Positions 1 through 8,341 are shown, counted from the first letter of the stretch. The stretch is DNA of 64,000 nt from Zobellia galactanivorans (GCF_000973105.1 NC_015844.1:1546501-1610500); one strand, 5' to 3'. Program-made: numbers and translations. The notes: generated by a model from the sequence alone, not told the origin.

Positions 1-64
1 TTACGGTAATCATAAAAGAAGACCGTAGCGCAAAGCGGTATGACCTTCTTAATCTAGGAGGCAT
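1..64 (-). CDS. N-terminus of a sensor histidine kinase (PhoR-like), cut by window edge
   Basis: An open frame starts at ATG 64 (minus) and runs off the left edge, giving 21 residues that begin MPPRLRRSYRFALRSSF. A short basic stretch followed by the start of a hydrophobic segment is how flavobacterial PhoR-type kinases begin, and the frame lies directly downstream, on the same strand, of the OmpR/PhoB-family regulator. An in-frame stop lies 24 bases upstream of the ATG, so no longer start is possible. The kinase identity is inferred from position and N-terminal style; no catalytic motif is visible here. Confidence 0.5.
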   Translation of the reverse strand, partial: MPPRLRRSYRFALRSSFMITV

Positions 65-201
65 AAAAAAAGTGTTTAATATTCGCTACGGAACCTTTAT
101 ACGTCATTTCAGGGCATTTTTCGGCATTCAAAACCCAATCAAGGGGAGAACGGCCCAAAATTACTATAAAAAAGACGTATTACTTAACGATGTAGATTTT
201 A

Positions 202-888
202 TTAGAGCACAAACTTGTAGCCTACACCTTTTACGGTCTTGAAATGATGCTCTCCGATTTTCTCACGAAGCTTTCTAATATGCACGTCGATCGTACGTCC
301 ACCGACCACGACTTCATTGCCCCAGACCCTATCTAGTATAACTTCCCTTTTAAAAACCTTATTGGGTTTTGAAGTCAACAGGGCCAAAAGTTCAAATTCT
401 TTTCTAGGCAGAACGATTTCTTGGCCATCGTTCATTATTTTGTATTCTTCCCTATTGATTACAATATTGCCCACCTTAACAATATCATCCTGCGGGGCAC
501 TTTCTTCCTTTAACCTTCTTAAAAGGGCCTTCACCTTACTGACCAGAACTTTCGGTCTAATGGGCTTGGTAATATAATCATCGGCCCCGGCATCAAAACC
601 GGCCACTTGCGAATAGTCTTCGCCGCGTGCCGTAAGAAAAGTTATGATAGAGTTCTCCAGTCCGGCCGTGTTTCTAATAGTCTCACAAGCCTCTATACCG
701 TCCATCTCGGGCATCATCACATCCAGTATTATCAAATGGGGCTGCTTCTTCTTTGCCATGGCTACGCCTTCAACTCCATTCTTGGCCGTAAAGACTTGAT
801 AGCCTTCGGTAGTAAGATTGTACCCGACAATTTCTAGAATGTCCGGCTCGTCGTCTACCAATAATATCTTAATGTCTTTCTTTTTCAT
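202..888 (-). CDS. OmpR/PhoB-family response regulator
   Basis: A cytoplasmic DNA-binding regulator of 228 residues, full length for the family. The receiver domain (about residues 6-121) has the acidic pair D12-D13, phospho-acceptor D56 in LDVMMPEMDG, T86 and the conserved K108 in ITKPI. The C-terminal winged helix (about 137-228) has the family ending GRTIDVHIRKLREKI...TVKGVGYKF. The gene lies upstream of a probable histidine kinase, and its divergent intergenic region carries 11-bp-spaced TTAAC repeats resembling PhoP/PhoB binding sites, so PhoB is the best guess. The exact regulon is inference; phoB is not assigned as a symbol because other OmpR-family members look alike. Confidence 0.93.
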   Translation of the reverse strand: MKKKDIKILLVDDEPDILEIVGYNLTTEGYQVFTAKNGVEGVAMAKKKQPHLIILDVMMPEMDGIEACETIRNTAGLENSIITFLTARGEDYSQVAGFDAGADDYITKPIRPKVLVSKVKALLRRLKEESAPQDDIVKVGNIVINREEYKIMNDGQEIVLPRKEFELLALLTSKPNKVFKREVILDRVWGNEVVVGGRTIDVHIRKLREKIGEHHFKTVKGVGYKFVL

Positions 889-914
889 AAGGTGTGTAAA
901 GATGGTTATTTCGT

Positions 915-922
915 CAAAAGTA
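915..922 (-). promoter_or_regulatory. Bacteroidetes -7 box for the response regulator gene
   Basis: On the minus strand this reads TACTTTTG, a perfect match to TAnnTTTG, 26 bases upstream of the regulator ATG at 888. No clear TTG (-33) is seen at the usual distance, which would fit a promoter that needs an activator bound at the adjacent TTAAC repeats. Confidence 0.5.
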
Positions 923-949
923 AATATAATACCGACATTCCGGGGTCTC

Positions 950-1010
950 TTAACGTTGATTTAATATAGTAACGTTAGGCTAACCTTATCGCAATAAAGT
1001 TTTAACATGC
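950..1010 (+). promoter_or_regulatory. Tandem TTAAC-type direct repeats, Pho-box-like operator
   Basis: Half-sites occur at 950 (TTAACGTTG), 961 (TTAATATAG), 969 (GTAACGTTA), 980 (CTAACCTTA), 991 (weak, GCAATAAAG) and 1002 (TTAACATGC). The spacing is 11 bp within 950/961 and within 969/980/991/1002. PhoB/PhoP-family regulators bind direct repeats at 11-bp spacing, and TTAACA-like repeats are the B. subtilis PhoP form. The block lies between the divergent regulator and lipoprotein genes, so it could control either or both. Binding is inferred. Confidence 0.55.
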
Positions 1011-1093
1011 ACATAACTCGACTTTTACCTCACGTAGCGTTATTTGCCTTGTTTAATAATTGAGTAGAACTAAATAACACTCAAACATTTATA

Positions 1094-3496
1094 ATGAAAC
1101 TAAATAGTAACGAAATGAAAAAATCTCTTTTCTCTTTATTGGCCTTTGCGTCACTCGCCATTATTTCTTCTTGTAGTAGCGACGACGGTGGTCCAACCCC
1201 TAATCCCAATCCTGATCCAGAGGGTGAGGAAATAACTAAAACGGGTATTATTACGGAGGACGAAACCTGGGAAGCCGAAAATATCTATATATTGGATGGC
1301 AAAGTGGTGGTTGACGAAGGTGTTACCCTTACAATTGAGCCAGGAACTATTATTAAAGGTGAGCTTGGTGAAGAAACTCTTGCCTCTGCACTTGTAGTGG
1401 ATCAAGGTGGGAAGATTATGGCAGAAGGTACTGCTAGCCAACCTATTATATTTACTTCTATTGAAGATGGCATTAAACAAGGTGAAACTACAGGAACTCT
1501 TACTACAGCTACTAAGGGCCGTTGGGGTGGTGTTATCATCTTGGGTAAAGCACCAATCTCTGTAAACGGAGACCTTCAAACTGCACAGGTAGAAGGTTTG
1601 CCTGTTGATGAATCTTACGGACAGTACGGTGGTACTGATACAGCTGATAATTCAGGTGTTCTTAAATATGTATCTATACGTCACGGTGGTGTTACAATTG
1701 CACCGGATAACGAAATCAACGGATTAACCCTAGGTGGTGTTGGTTCCGGTACGGTTATAGAAAATATTGAGGTAATAGCTAACGATGATGACGGTATCGA
1801 GTGGTTCGGTGGATCTGTAAACGTTACAAATGCTTTGGTATGGGCACAAAGTGATGATGGTTTTGATACTGATGAAGCTTGGTCCGGAACTCTTACTAAC
1901 GGTGTAGTTATAATGGAAGGTGAATCTGGTTCAGGTCTTGAGCTTGACGGTCCTGCAGGTAGTGCTGCTACTGAAAGTACCGCTTTCACAATGACAGGTA
2001 TTACACTTATAGGAAACGGAAGTACTAGCAAGTATGCGGATCTAAGAGACGGAACACTCGTTAACCTTAACAATGTTTTGGCCTATGGTTTCTCTGAAGG
2101 TTCTACTGTAAATATCGCTGATGCCGATACTGCTAAAGAGCTTACTGATGGTCGTATCACTTTCTCTAACTGGGAAATGGTATTGCCAGAAGGAAGCACT
2201 ATTGCAGATGTTTTAGCTGGTGATGATATTGCAGAAGGAGACGAAACTAAATTTACTGATAACGCTACGGCTGTTGGAACAGGAACTACAGGTGCTGATT
2301 TAGATGCATTTGCATGGACTTTAGCTGCTAGTGAACAAGCTATTGCTGTTACGCCTCAAGGAACTACAATTACAAAATCAGGTATTCTTACTTCAGACGA
2401 AACTTGGACAGCTGATAACATTTATATCTTAGACGGTAAAGTTGTAGTAGACGAAGGTGTCACTCTTACAATTGAGCCAGGAACTATTATTAAAGGTGAG
2501 CTTGGTGAAGAAACTCTTGCCTCTGCACTTGTAGTGGATCAAGGAGGAATGATTATGGCCGAAGGTACTTCTGATAAACCGATTATTTTTACTACAGTAG
2601 AAGATGGAATCGTTCAAGGAGAAACTGCAAGCACACTTACCACTGCCACTAAAGGCCGTTGGGGTGGTGTTATCGTTCTTGGTAAAGCACCAATCTCCGT
2701 AAACGGAGACCTTCAAACTGCACAGGTAGAAGGTTTGCCTGTTGATGAATCTTACGGACAGTACGGTGGTACCGATGCAGCAGATAACTCTGGTGTTCTT
2801 AAATATGTATCTATACGTCACGGTGGTGTTACAATTGCACCGGATAACGAAATCAACGGATTAACCCTAGGTGGTGTTGGTTCTGGTACGGTTGTAGAAA
2901 ATATTGAAGTAGTTGCTAACGATGATGACGGTATCGAGTGGTTCGGTGGGTCTGTAAATGTTACAAATGCTGTAGTATGGGCACAAAGTGATGACGGTTT
3001 TGATACTGATGAAGCTTGGTCCGGAACTCTTACTAACGGTGTAGTTATAATGGAAGGTGAATCTGGTTCAGGTCTTGAGCTTGATGGTCCTGCAGGTAGT
3101 GCTGCTACAGAAGCTACGGCGTTCACCATGACAGGTATTACACTTATAGGAAACGGAAGTACTAGCAAGTATGCGGATCTAAGAGACGGAACACTCGTTA
3201 ACCTTAACAATGTTTTGGCCTATGGTTTCTCTGCAGGTTCTACAGTAAATATTGCTGATGCCGATACTGCTAAAGAGCTTACTGATGGTCGTATCACTTT
3301 CTCTAACTGGGAAATGGTTCTTCCTGAAGGCACTGCTGTTGCTGATGTTTTAGCTGGTGATGATATTGCAGGAGGAGACGAAACTAAATTTACTGACAAC
3401 GCTGATGGTATCGCAGCTGCAGCTGATGCTTCTGAAGGTGTTGGTGCTGATCTATCTGCTTTTTCATGGGCATGGTCTGCTGGTGAATTAGAGTAG
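1094..3496 (+). CDS. Surface/periplasmic lipoprotein with two near-identical beta-helix repeats
   Basis: An 800-residue lipoprotein. The signal peptide ends in the lipobox AIISSC with Cys27, followed by SSDDGG and a Pro/Asn-rich linker. The alternative start M8 (nt 1115) gives a more usual signal peptide (MKKSLFSLLAFASL). The mature part consists of two copies of a roughly 378-residue unit (residues 47-425 and 426-800) that differ at few positions; each has VTLTIEPGTIIKGE, a Gly-rich GGTD/VSIRHGG region and repeated hydrophobic strands like a right-handed parallel beta-helix. The gene lies upstream of and probably works with the TonB-dependent receptor, beside a Pho-like regulator. The ligand is unknown. 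Homologues are often labelled only as hypothetical proteins. Confidence 0.85.
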   Translation: MKLNSNEMKKSLFSLLAFASLAIISSCSSDDGGPTPNPNPDPEGEEITKTGIITEDETWEAENIYILDGKVVVDEGVTLTIEPGTIIKGELGEETLASALVVDQGGKIMAEGTASQPIIFTSIEDGIKQGETTGTLTTATKGRWGGVIILGKAPISVNGDLQTAQVEGLPVDESYGQYGGTDTADNSGVLKYVSIRHGGVTIAPDNEINGLTLGGVGSGTVIENIEVIANDDDGIEWFGGSVNVTNALVWAQSDDGFDTDEAWSGTLTNGVVIMEGESGSGLELDGPAGSAATESTAFTMTGITLIGNGSTSKYADLRDGTLVNLNNVLAYGFSEGSTVNIADADTAKELTDGRITFSNWEMVLPEGSTIADVLAGDDIAEGDETKFTDNATAVGTGTTGADLDAFAWTLAASEQAIAVTPQGTTITKSGILTSDETWTADNIYILDGKVVVDEGVTLTIEPGTIIKGELGEETLASALVVDQGGMIMAEGTSDKPIIFTTVEDGIVQGETASTLTTATKGRWGGVIVLGKAPISVNGDLQTAQVEGLPVDESYGQYGGTDAADNSGVLKYVSIRHGGVTIAPDNEINGLTLGGVGSGTVVENIEVVANDDDGIEWFGGSVNVTNAVVWAQSDDGFDTDEAWSGTLTNGVVIMEGESGSGLELDGPAGSAATEATAFTMTGITLIGNGSTSKYADLRDGTLVNLNNVLAYGFSAGSTVNIADADTAKELTDGRITFSNWEMVLPEGTAVADVLAGDDIAGGDETKFTDNADGIAAAADASEGVGADLSAFSWAWSAGELE
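1232..2368 (+). repeat. Intragenic tandem duplication, copy 1
   Basis: First of two in-frame units offset by 1137 bases (379 codons). Long blocks match the second unit at nucleotide level, for example the segment around 1331-1405 versus 2468-2542. Differences cluster at the unit starts and just before the unit ends. Confidence 0.9.
2369..3493 (+). repeat. Intragenic tandem duplication, copy 2
   Basis: Second in-frame unit of the beta-helix lipoprotein, starting at ITKSGIL. It ends at the stop codon. Very high nucleotide identity to copy 1, including synonymous positions, implies a recent duplication or ongoing gene conversion. Confidence 0.9.
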
Positions 3497-3530
3497 TTGC
3501 AACGCACTAGAAGAATATAAAAAGAAAAAT

Positions 3531-3561
3531 GTCCAAAGGCTTTGATTTTAAGCCTTTGGAC
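3531..3561 (+). terminator. Hairpin between lipoprotein and receptor genes
   Basis: A perfect 12-bp stem (GTCCAAAGGCTT / AAGCCTTTGGAC) closes a 7-base loop and is followed by TATTTTG. It could terminate part of the lipoprotein transcripts or stabilise their 3' end and so set the ratio of lipoprotein to receptor. The U-tract is short, so readthrough is likely. Confidence 0.6.
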
Positions 3562-3601
3562 TATTTTGTTCATAATTGAGCACTATATAAATTAACATAA
3601 A

Positions 3602-6418
3602 ATGCTGAAAAAAATACTCTTTGCAACTACCCTTGTTTTCGCACAATGGTGTTTTGCTCAAACCGGGACCATATCAGGGAAAATGATGGACGGTGAGTTT
3701 AACGATGTCCTCCCATTTGCCAATATCCTGATAAAGGGAACAACCATAGGAAGCTCCTCTGATTTTGATGGGGTGTATGCCTTGGAGGTGGAGCCCGGCA
3801 CATACACAGTTTCGTTTTCATATATTGGTTACACATCAAAAGAAATTACCGATGTAGTTGTTGAAGCTGGTAAGGCTACTGAAGTAAATGTAACACTTCA
3901 GCCAGCTTCCGCTCAGTTAGATGAGGTAGTGGTTACCACTACGGTTAGCAAAAACACGGAAGCCTCGGTTTTAAACCTTCAAAAAAATTCAGTTAACCTT
4001 ATGGATGGGTTATCATTGGAGGCTATAAAAACTACGGGTGCAAGTAATATTGCCTCAGCCATTAAAAGTGTGCCAGGAGTATCGGTACAAGAGGGGAAGT
4101 ATGTAATTGTGAGAGGGTTGGGAGACCGTTATACCAAATCTATTTTAAATGGAATGGATATACCTGGCTTGGATCCGGATAAAAACACAGTTCAGATGGA
4201 TATATTTCCTACCAACATTCTAGAAAATGTAATCGTTTTAAAATCTGCCGCAGCAGAATTACCTGCAGATTTTACCGGGGGTGTGGTAAACGTGGTTACC
4301 AAAGATTTTCCTGCTCAGAAACAGATGTCTTTTTCTGCTTCTGTGGGTTATAATAACAATATGCACTTTAAAGATAATTATTTATCCTACGAAGGTGGTG
4401 GAACCGATTTCCTTGGTTTTGATGATGGCACAAGAGAGTTGCCTATTTCTAAACAGGCGGTTATTCCAAGCCCATCTTCTTCGGAGAATGAAAATTTAGA
4501 GGGCATTACACGTTCTTTTGAAAAAACTATGGCCACGGAACGGCAAAATTCGAAACCCGATTTTAGCCTAGGTTTTAGTTACGGAAATCAATTTGACGTA
4601 GGCGATAACAAACTTGGTTTTATTGCATCTTTAGATTATAAAAACACCACTACTTTCTACGAGGGCTTTGAAAACGGTATCTACCAAAAAAACCCTGAAA
4701 GTGATGTTAACGAACTACGTTTTGACAGAAGGCAAGAAGGGGATATAGGTTCTAATAACATATTGGCATCTATTTTAACGGGCTTGTCTTATAAAACGGG
4801 CAAATCTAAGTACCGTTTAAACTTTCTTCACATTCAAAATGGAGAGTCAAGAGCGGCACTTTATGATCAAGAAACACAAATTTCCAATTCTATTGAGGTA
4901 GTTAAGGATAACCTTGAATATACACAGAGTTCGGTAACTAACTTATTGCTTTCTGGCAAACATACGTCTGAGGATGCTTCGTTTGTTACAGAATGGAGTT
5001 TGTCACCCACTTTGGCCAAAGTTCATGATAAGGATATAAGGTTGAGTACTTTTATTGTTGAACCTAATGGTTTCTCTATAAGTCCTGATGCTGGCTTTCC
5101 TCAACGTCTTTGGAGAAATCTTGAAGAAACCAATGCTGTAGGAAAAATTGATTTTTCTAAGAGTTATGAAATGTTCGGCAACAAGTCTATGTTGAAATTT
5201 GGTGGCCTTTACAGTTACAAGCAAAGAGAGTATGATATTCAAAACTATAGAATTCGTTTCTTTGATTTTACAACAGCGGACCTAAACGGTGACCCGGATT
5301 TAATTTTGGCAGATGAAAATATATGGAGCTTGGATAATAATTCTGGATCCTATTTTAGCGGTAACTTTCAGCCAGCTAACAACTACGATGCAGAACAGAA
5401 TACCATTGCGGCATATCTTTCCAATGAATTTAAATTTTCGGAGAAATTCCGTGCTATACTAGGCTTAAGAGCTGAGCAGTTTACAACGTATTTTACAGGT
5501 CAAAACAATACAGGCAGTGAAATCTATGATAATGAAAAAACCATAGACGAACTTGATTTCTTTCCTTCTGCAAATTTAATTTACGGATTTAAGGAAAATA
5601 TGAACTTTAGAGTTTCATACTCAAGAACTACGGCTCGTCCAAGTTTTAAAGAACTTTCGGTAGTTCAAATTACAGATCTTTTAACGGGTACACTTTTCAT
5701 TGGTAATTTAGATTTGGTTCCTACTTATGTTGACAATTTTGACTTCAGGTATGAGGTTTTTGGAGACAGGGCTCAGATGTTGGCTTTCAGTAGCTTTTAT
5801 AAAAAACTAAAAGATCCTATTGAGATAGTTGCTTACAGTAACGTAGCACCTAATCAGATTACGCCTCGTAATGCCCCTTCTGCCGATATATTTGGATTAG
5901 AACTTGAAGCGCGTAAGAATTTTGGATTTATTTCTGAGTCACTTAGTAACTTAAGCATAAACTTAAATGTCTCTGTTATTGATTCTAAAATTGAAATGGC
6001 AAAAGGTGAGAACCAGGAATATGAAACTAGACTTGCTTTTGCTAGAGATGGTGAAACAATTGAAGAAACGAGAGAGCTTCAAGGGCAATCTCCTTACTTA
6101 GTAAATGTGGGTCTAAACTATAATAACAGGGAAACTGGATTTGAAACCGGAGCATTTTTTAACGTTCAGGGAAAAACGTTACAAGTTATTGGTTTTGGTC
6201 AAAATGCTGACGTTTATACGCAACCTTTCAATAGTTTGAATTTTAATATTTCTAAGGCCTTTGGAGAAGAGCAACGCTCTAAAGTAAGTTTTAAAGCGAA
6301 CAACATTCTTGGTGATGATCGTGAAAGTCTTTATGAATCTTTCGGAGGAATTACGAACCGTTACTCTTACAGAGATCCGGGTGTATCATTCTCTTTAGGA
6401 TATAGCCTTTCTTTTTAA
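3602..6418 (+). CDS. TonB-dependent outer-membrane receptor
   Basis: A 938-residue outer-membrane receptor. It has a signal peptide (residues 1-19, ending CFAQ), a carboxypeptidase-regulatory-like domain (about 22-108, TISGKMMDG...SYIGYTSKE), a plug domain (about 125-245, including SVPGVSVQEGKYVIVRGLGDRY) and a beta-barrel ending in the hydrophobic SFSLGYSLSF with terminal Phe. TonB and ExbBD would energise it. It lies 105 bases after the beta-helix lipoprotein with a hairpin between, in the same direction, next to a Pho-type two-component pair; a role in uptake of a phosphorus compound is a reasonable guess only. It is not a clear SusC. Confidence 0.92.
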   Translation: MLKKILFATTLVFAQWCFAQTGTISGKMMDGEFNDVLPFANILIKGTTIGSSSDFDGVYALEVEPGTYTVSFSYIGYTSKEITDVVVEAGKATEVNVTLQPASAQLDEVVVTTTVSKNTEASVLNLQKNSVNLMDGLSLEAIKTTGASNIASAIKSVPGVSVQEGKYVIVRGLGDRYTKSILNGMDIPGLDPDKNTVQMDIFPTNILENVIVLKSAAAELPADFTGGVVNVVTKDFPAQKQMSFSASVGYNNNMHFKDNYLSYEGGGTDFLGFDDGTRELPISKQAVIPSPSSSENENLEGITRSFEKTMATERQNSKPDFSLGFSYGNQFDVGDNKLGFIASLDYKNTTTFYEGFENGIYQKNPESDVNELRFDRRQEGDIGSNNILASILTGLSYKTGKSKYRLNFLHIQNGESRAALYDQETQISNSIEVVKDNLEYTQSSVTNLLLSGKHTSEDASFVTEWSLSPTLAKVHDKDIRLSTFIVEPNGFSISPDAGFPQRLWRNLEETNAVGKIDFSKSYEMFGNKSMLKFGGLYSYKQREYDIQNYRIRFFDFTTADLNGDPDLILADENIWSLDNNSGSYFSGNFQPANNYDAEQNTIAAYLSNEFKFSEKFRAILGLRAEQFTTYFTGQNNTGSEIYDNEKTIDELDFFPSANLIYGFKENMNFRVSYSRTTARPSFKELSVVQITDLLTGTLFIGNLDLVPTYVDNFDFRYEVFGDRAQMLAFSSFYKKLKDPIEIVAYSNVAPNQITPRNAPSADIFGLELEARKNFGFISESLSNLSINLNVSVIDSKIEMAKGENQEYETRLAFARDGETIEETRELQGQSPYLVNVGLNYNNRETGFETGAFFNVQGKTLQVIGFGQNADVYTQPFNSLNFNISKAFGEEQRSKVSFKANNILGDDRESLYESFGGITNRYSYRDPGVSFSLGYSLSF

Positions 6419-6440
6419 GGCCCTACCATAATATCATGAA

Positions 6441-6462
6441 AAACCCCGCAAATGCGGGGTTT
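6441..6462 (+). terminator. Rho-independent terminator of the receptor gene
   Basis: Stem AAACCCCGC / GCGGGGTTT with loop AAAT, followed by TATATTTT, 22 bases after the receptor stop. Confidence 0.85.
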
Positions 6463-6670
6463 TATATTTTCAACAAAAATCCTGCAAAACCAAAGGTCAA
6501 TTATTCGGAATGCTCCAATAGGCTCCTTTTAAGATAAAACCTATATACTCGTCCAAAAAAAAGGAAGCTGTTTCTTAAAAAGAATACATAAGCAATACTT
6601 TGGACACCACCATTCATACATATATTCCTACAAAATATAAAATCGAACAACGATCAAACTAAAGATTTCG

Positions 6671-6678
6671 TATATTTG
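6671..6678 (+). promoter_or_regulatory. Bacteroidetes -7 box (TATATTTG)
   Basis: Perfect TAnnTTTG, 27 bases upstream of the ATG at 6706. The upstream stretch from 6419 holds the receptor terminator and otherwise nothing recognisable. No TTG is present at the usual -33 distance. Confidence 0.5.
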
Positions 6679-6705
6679 TGGTATACTATTTGCTCACATA
6701 ATCAT

Positions 6706-7014
6706 ATGAAGCACTTTTACTTGGTAATTACTTTCTTATGTATCTCCTTTTCCTATGGCCAAGACGCCAAAGGTAATGGTGATATTAAAGGGTTTAAACT
6801 TTATCCCAACCCCGTCACGAGCGGCAAGGTATATATTAGCACCTCAGAAAGTACGCCCAAGCAGATTGCCATATATGATGTGTTAGGCACCCAGGTGCTA
6901 CAAACACAGATTAACGGTACCGAACTCAATCTTTCCGAGCTTGATGCCGGCGTATACGTCCTACGCGTTTACCAAAACAACAAAGTAGCGACAAGAAAGT
7001 TGATCGTAAAGTAA
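6706..7014 (+). CDS. Small secreted protein consisting almost only of a T9SS type A sorting domain
   Basis: 102 residues from ATG 6706; an upstream in-frame TTG at 6676 lies inside the promoter and is rejected. The signal peptide is about residues 1-18 (ends SFSYGQ). A nearly immediate C-terminal sorting domain follows: GFKLYPNPVTSGKVYI, IYDVLGTQVLQ, LDAGVYVLRVY and the final RKLIVK. These are the marks of the type A CTD that the type IX system recognises and usually replaces with a surface anchor. There is no room for cargo (about 10 residues between signal peptide and CTD). It is paralogous to the next gene. The function of a cargo-less sorting domain is unknown. Confidence 0.85.
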   Translation: MKHFYLVITFLCISFSYGQDAKGNGDIKGFKLYPNPVTSGKVYISTSESTPKQIAIYDVLGTQVLQTQINGTELNLSELDAGVYVLRVYQNNKVATRKLIVK

Positions 7015-7200
7015 TTACAATCGATTTCACTCGAATTAGCCTTGCCTGCGCTTATTACCCTATTTTTTTCGTTTGACAAACCAACGGAGCCCCTTTCGAT
7101 AAACGGTCCCAAAATTACGACGAACGGACCACCCTATACCGTTTTCCATACAGTTCGTCTATTTTCACAACATTTTAGCCGACCTACAACCTTCATTAGC

Positions 7201-7208
7201 TACCTTTG
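7201..7208 (+). promoter_or_regulatory. Bacteroidetes -7 box (TACCTTTG)
   Basis: Perfect TAnnTTTG, 26 bases upstream of ATG 7235, the same spacing as in the paralogous gene at 6706. This suggests that the two small genes are transcribed separately. Confidence 0.5.
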
Positions 7209-7234
7209 GACCGTTGATCCCAAATCAATAATCT

Positions 7235-7558
7235 ATGCGTATAACCTACTTCATACTTATGTGTGTATTCACCCTTGGTGCGTCCGCCCAAGATGCTTTC
7301 GATTTTCAAAATCAGAAAAGCGAAGAAATCCCAGGCTTTAAAATATACCCCAATCCGGCCTTCACCGATGTTGTCAATGTCATAACCAGAGACAACCATT
7401 TAAAACAGGTAAGGGTCTACGACGTGTTCGGGGAAATTGTACTCTCTGAAAAAATATCAAGAAGTAACCTGAACATATCCGGCTTGGTCCCTGGCGTCTA
7501 CGTTTTGCAAGTAACCGAAAACAAAAAGACGAGCAACAGAAAGTTGGTGATAAAATAA
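7235..7558 (+). CDS. Small secreted protein consisting almost only of a T9SS type A sorting domain (paralogue)
   Basis: 107 residues. The signal peptide ends at about residue 18 (LGASAQDA); a short spacer follows, then the sorting-domain motifs GFKIYPNPAFTDVVNV, VYDVFGEIVL, LVPGVYVLQVTE and the terminal RKLVIK. It shares architecture and length with the gene at 6706-7014 but is clearly diverged in sequence, so the pair is not a recent copy. It should be exported through Sec and then T9SS. No catalytic or binding domain is present. It could be a sorting-domain decoy, a minimal surface protein or a remnant; the sequence does not decide. Confidence 0.85.
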   Translation: MRITYFILMCVFTLGASAQDAFDFQNQKSEEIPGFKIYPNPAFTDVVNVITRDNHLKQVRVYDVFGEIVLSEKISRSNLNISGLVPGVYVLQVTENKKTSNRKLVIK

Positions 7559-7570
7559 TCCCAAAGAAAA

Positions 7571-7588
7571 AGCTCCCTTTCAGGAGCT
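7571..7588 (+). terminator. Weak hairpin after the second sorting-domain gene
   Basis: Six-base stem AGCTCC / GGAGCT with loop CTTTCA, 12 bases after the stop, followed by CTTCAATC. No strong U-tract. Confidence 0.35.
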
Positions 7589-7625
7589 CTTCAATCTAAT
7601 TAAAAAAACAAGTATTATGTTTTTG

Positions 7626-7650
7626 CATTACCCTAAATTAAGGGATAATG
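7626..7650 (-). terminator. Hairpin downstream of the FKBP gene
   Basis: CATTACCCT pairs with AGGG-A-TAATG (one bulge) around a 6-base loop, and on the minus strand is followed by CAAAAACATAA. It sits between convergent genes. Confidence 0.4.
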
Positions 7651-7656
7651 TACGGC

Positions 7657-8088
7657 TTACAAGATTTCGATCACTTCTATATCGAATACCAAATCTTTAC
7701 CGGCCAATGGATGGTTCCCATCCACTACAATAGTCTCTTCCTTTACATCGGTTACGACCAAATTGATCTCTTGCCCACTTTGCGTCTGAGAAACAAGTCC
7801 CATTCCCACTTTTGGCTCAATATCTTGAGGCAATTGACTTTTAGGCACTTCTTGTATCAACTCGGTTCTAGGCAAACCGTAAGCCTCCTCCTTAGGAATA
7901 TTAACGGTTTTCTTCTCATTGACCTTCATATCAATAAGTCCTTTTTCAAAACCTGGTATCAACTGGCCTTGACCTAGGGTGAACTCAATAGGCTCTCCCC
8001 TTTCCACAGAGCTGTCAAAAACCTCTCCAGTGGCCAACTTGCCTGTATAATGTACCTTTACTTTATCGTTCTCTTTAACTTGACTCAT
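7657..8088 (-). CDS. FKBP-type peptidyl-prolyl isomerase, SlyD-like
   Basis: A 143-residue cytoplasmic cis-trans prolyl isomerase and chaperone. The split FKBP domain (DKVKVHYTGKLATGEVFDSS, FTLGQGQLIPGFEKGLI) encloses an insert-in-flap domain (about 70-125; EAYG...IEPKVGMGLV), and VDGNHPLAGKDLVFDIEVIEI closes the fold; this is SlyD architecture. It lacks the His-rich metal-binding tail of E. coli SlyD. No signal peptide. Monocistronic, with a good promoter upstream. Confidence 0.93.
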   Translation of the reverse strand: MSQVKENDKVKVHYTGKLATGEVFDSSVERGEPIEFTLGQGQLIPGFEKGLIDMKVNEKKTVNIPKEEAYGLPRTELIQEVPKSQLPQDIEPKVGMGLVSQTQSGQEINLVVTDVKEETIVVDGNHPLAGKDLVFDIEVIEIL

Positions 8089-8138
8089 ATTATCATTTTA
8101 AAAAAAAACAGCAAAATGCTATTTTTTAACTATTTCGG

Positions 8139-8167
8139 TAAAGGTACAGGTATAAAAACGGCTACAA
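8139..8167 (-). promoter_or_regulatory. Promoter of the FKBP gene
   Basis: On the minus strand TTG (8167-8165), 18 bases, then TACCTTTA (8146-8139), one mismatch from TAnnTTTG. Start codon is 50 bases downstream. Confidence 0.55.
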
Positions 8168-8333
8168 AATCTTTAACCCCAGCCCCCTAGGTATTTAGAA
8201 AACATTAACATAATTTTCTGTATTCGTTAAAATAATTAACATTTAAGGAAGTTGGTTTTAAGCGAGTAGCCTTTGTAAACAAAATTATCCACTTTTACCC
8301 ATATCGTTTATTTTATACGGCAAAGGATATCGC

Positions 8334-8341
8334 TACTTTTG
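8334..8341 (+). promoter_or_regulatory. Bacteroidetes -7 box (TACTTTTG)
   Basis: Perfect TAnnTTTG, 17 bases before ATG 8359. The 8089-8358 interval otherwise holds the divergent FKBP promoter and AT-rich sequence. Confidence 0.5.

Noticed and set aside
1151-3573. Several long reading frames on the minus strand inside the duplicated lipoprotein gene
   Set aside because: They repeat in both duplicated units, have no plausible start signal and only mirror the codon bias of the plus-strand gene.
7042-7399. Reading frames overlapping the second T9SS sorting-domain gene on both strands
   Set aside because: They have no signal or motif; the signal peptide and sorting domain are in the 7235-7558 frame.
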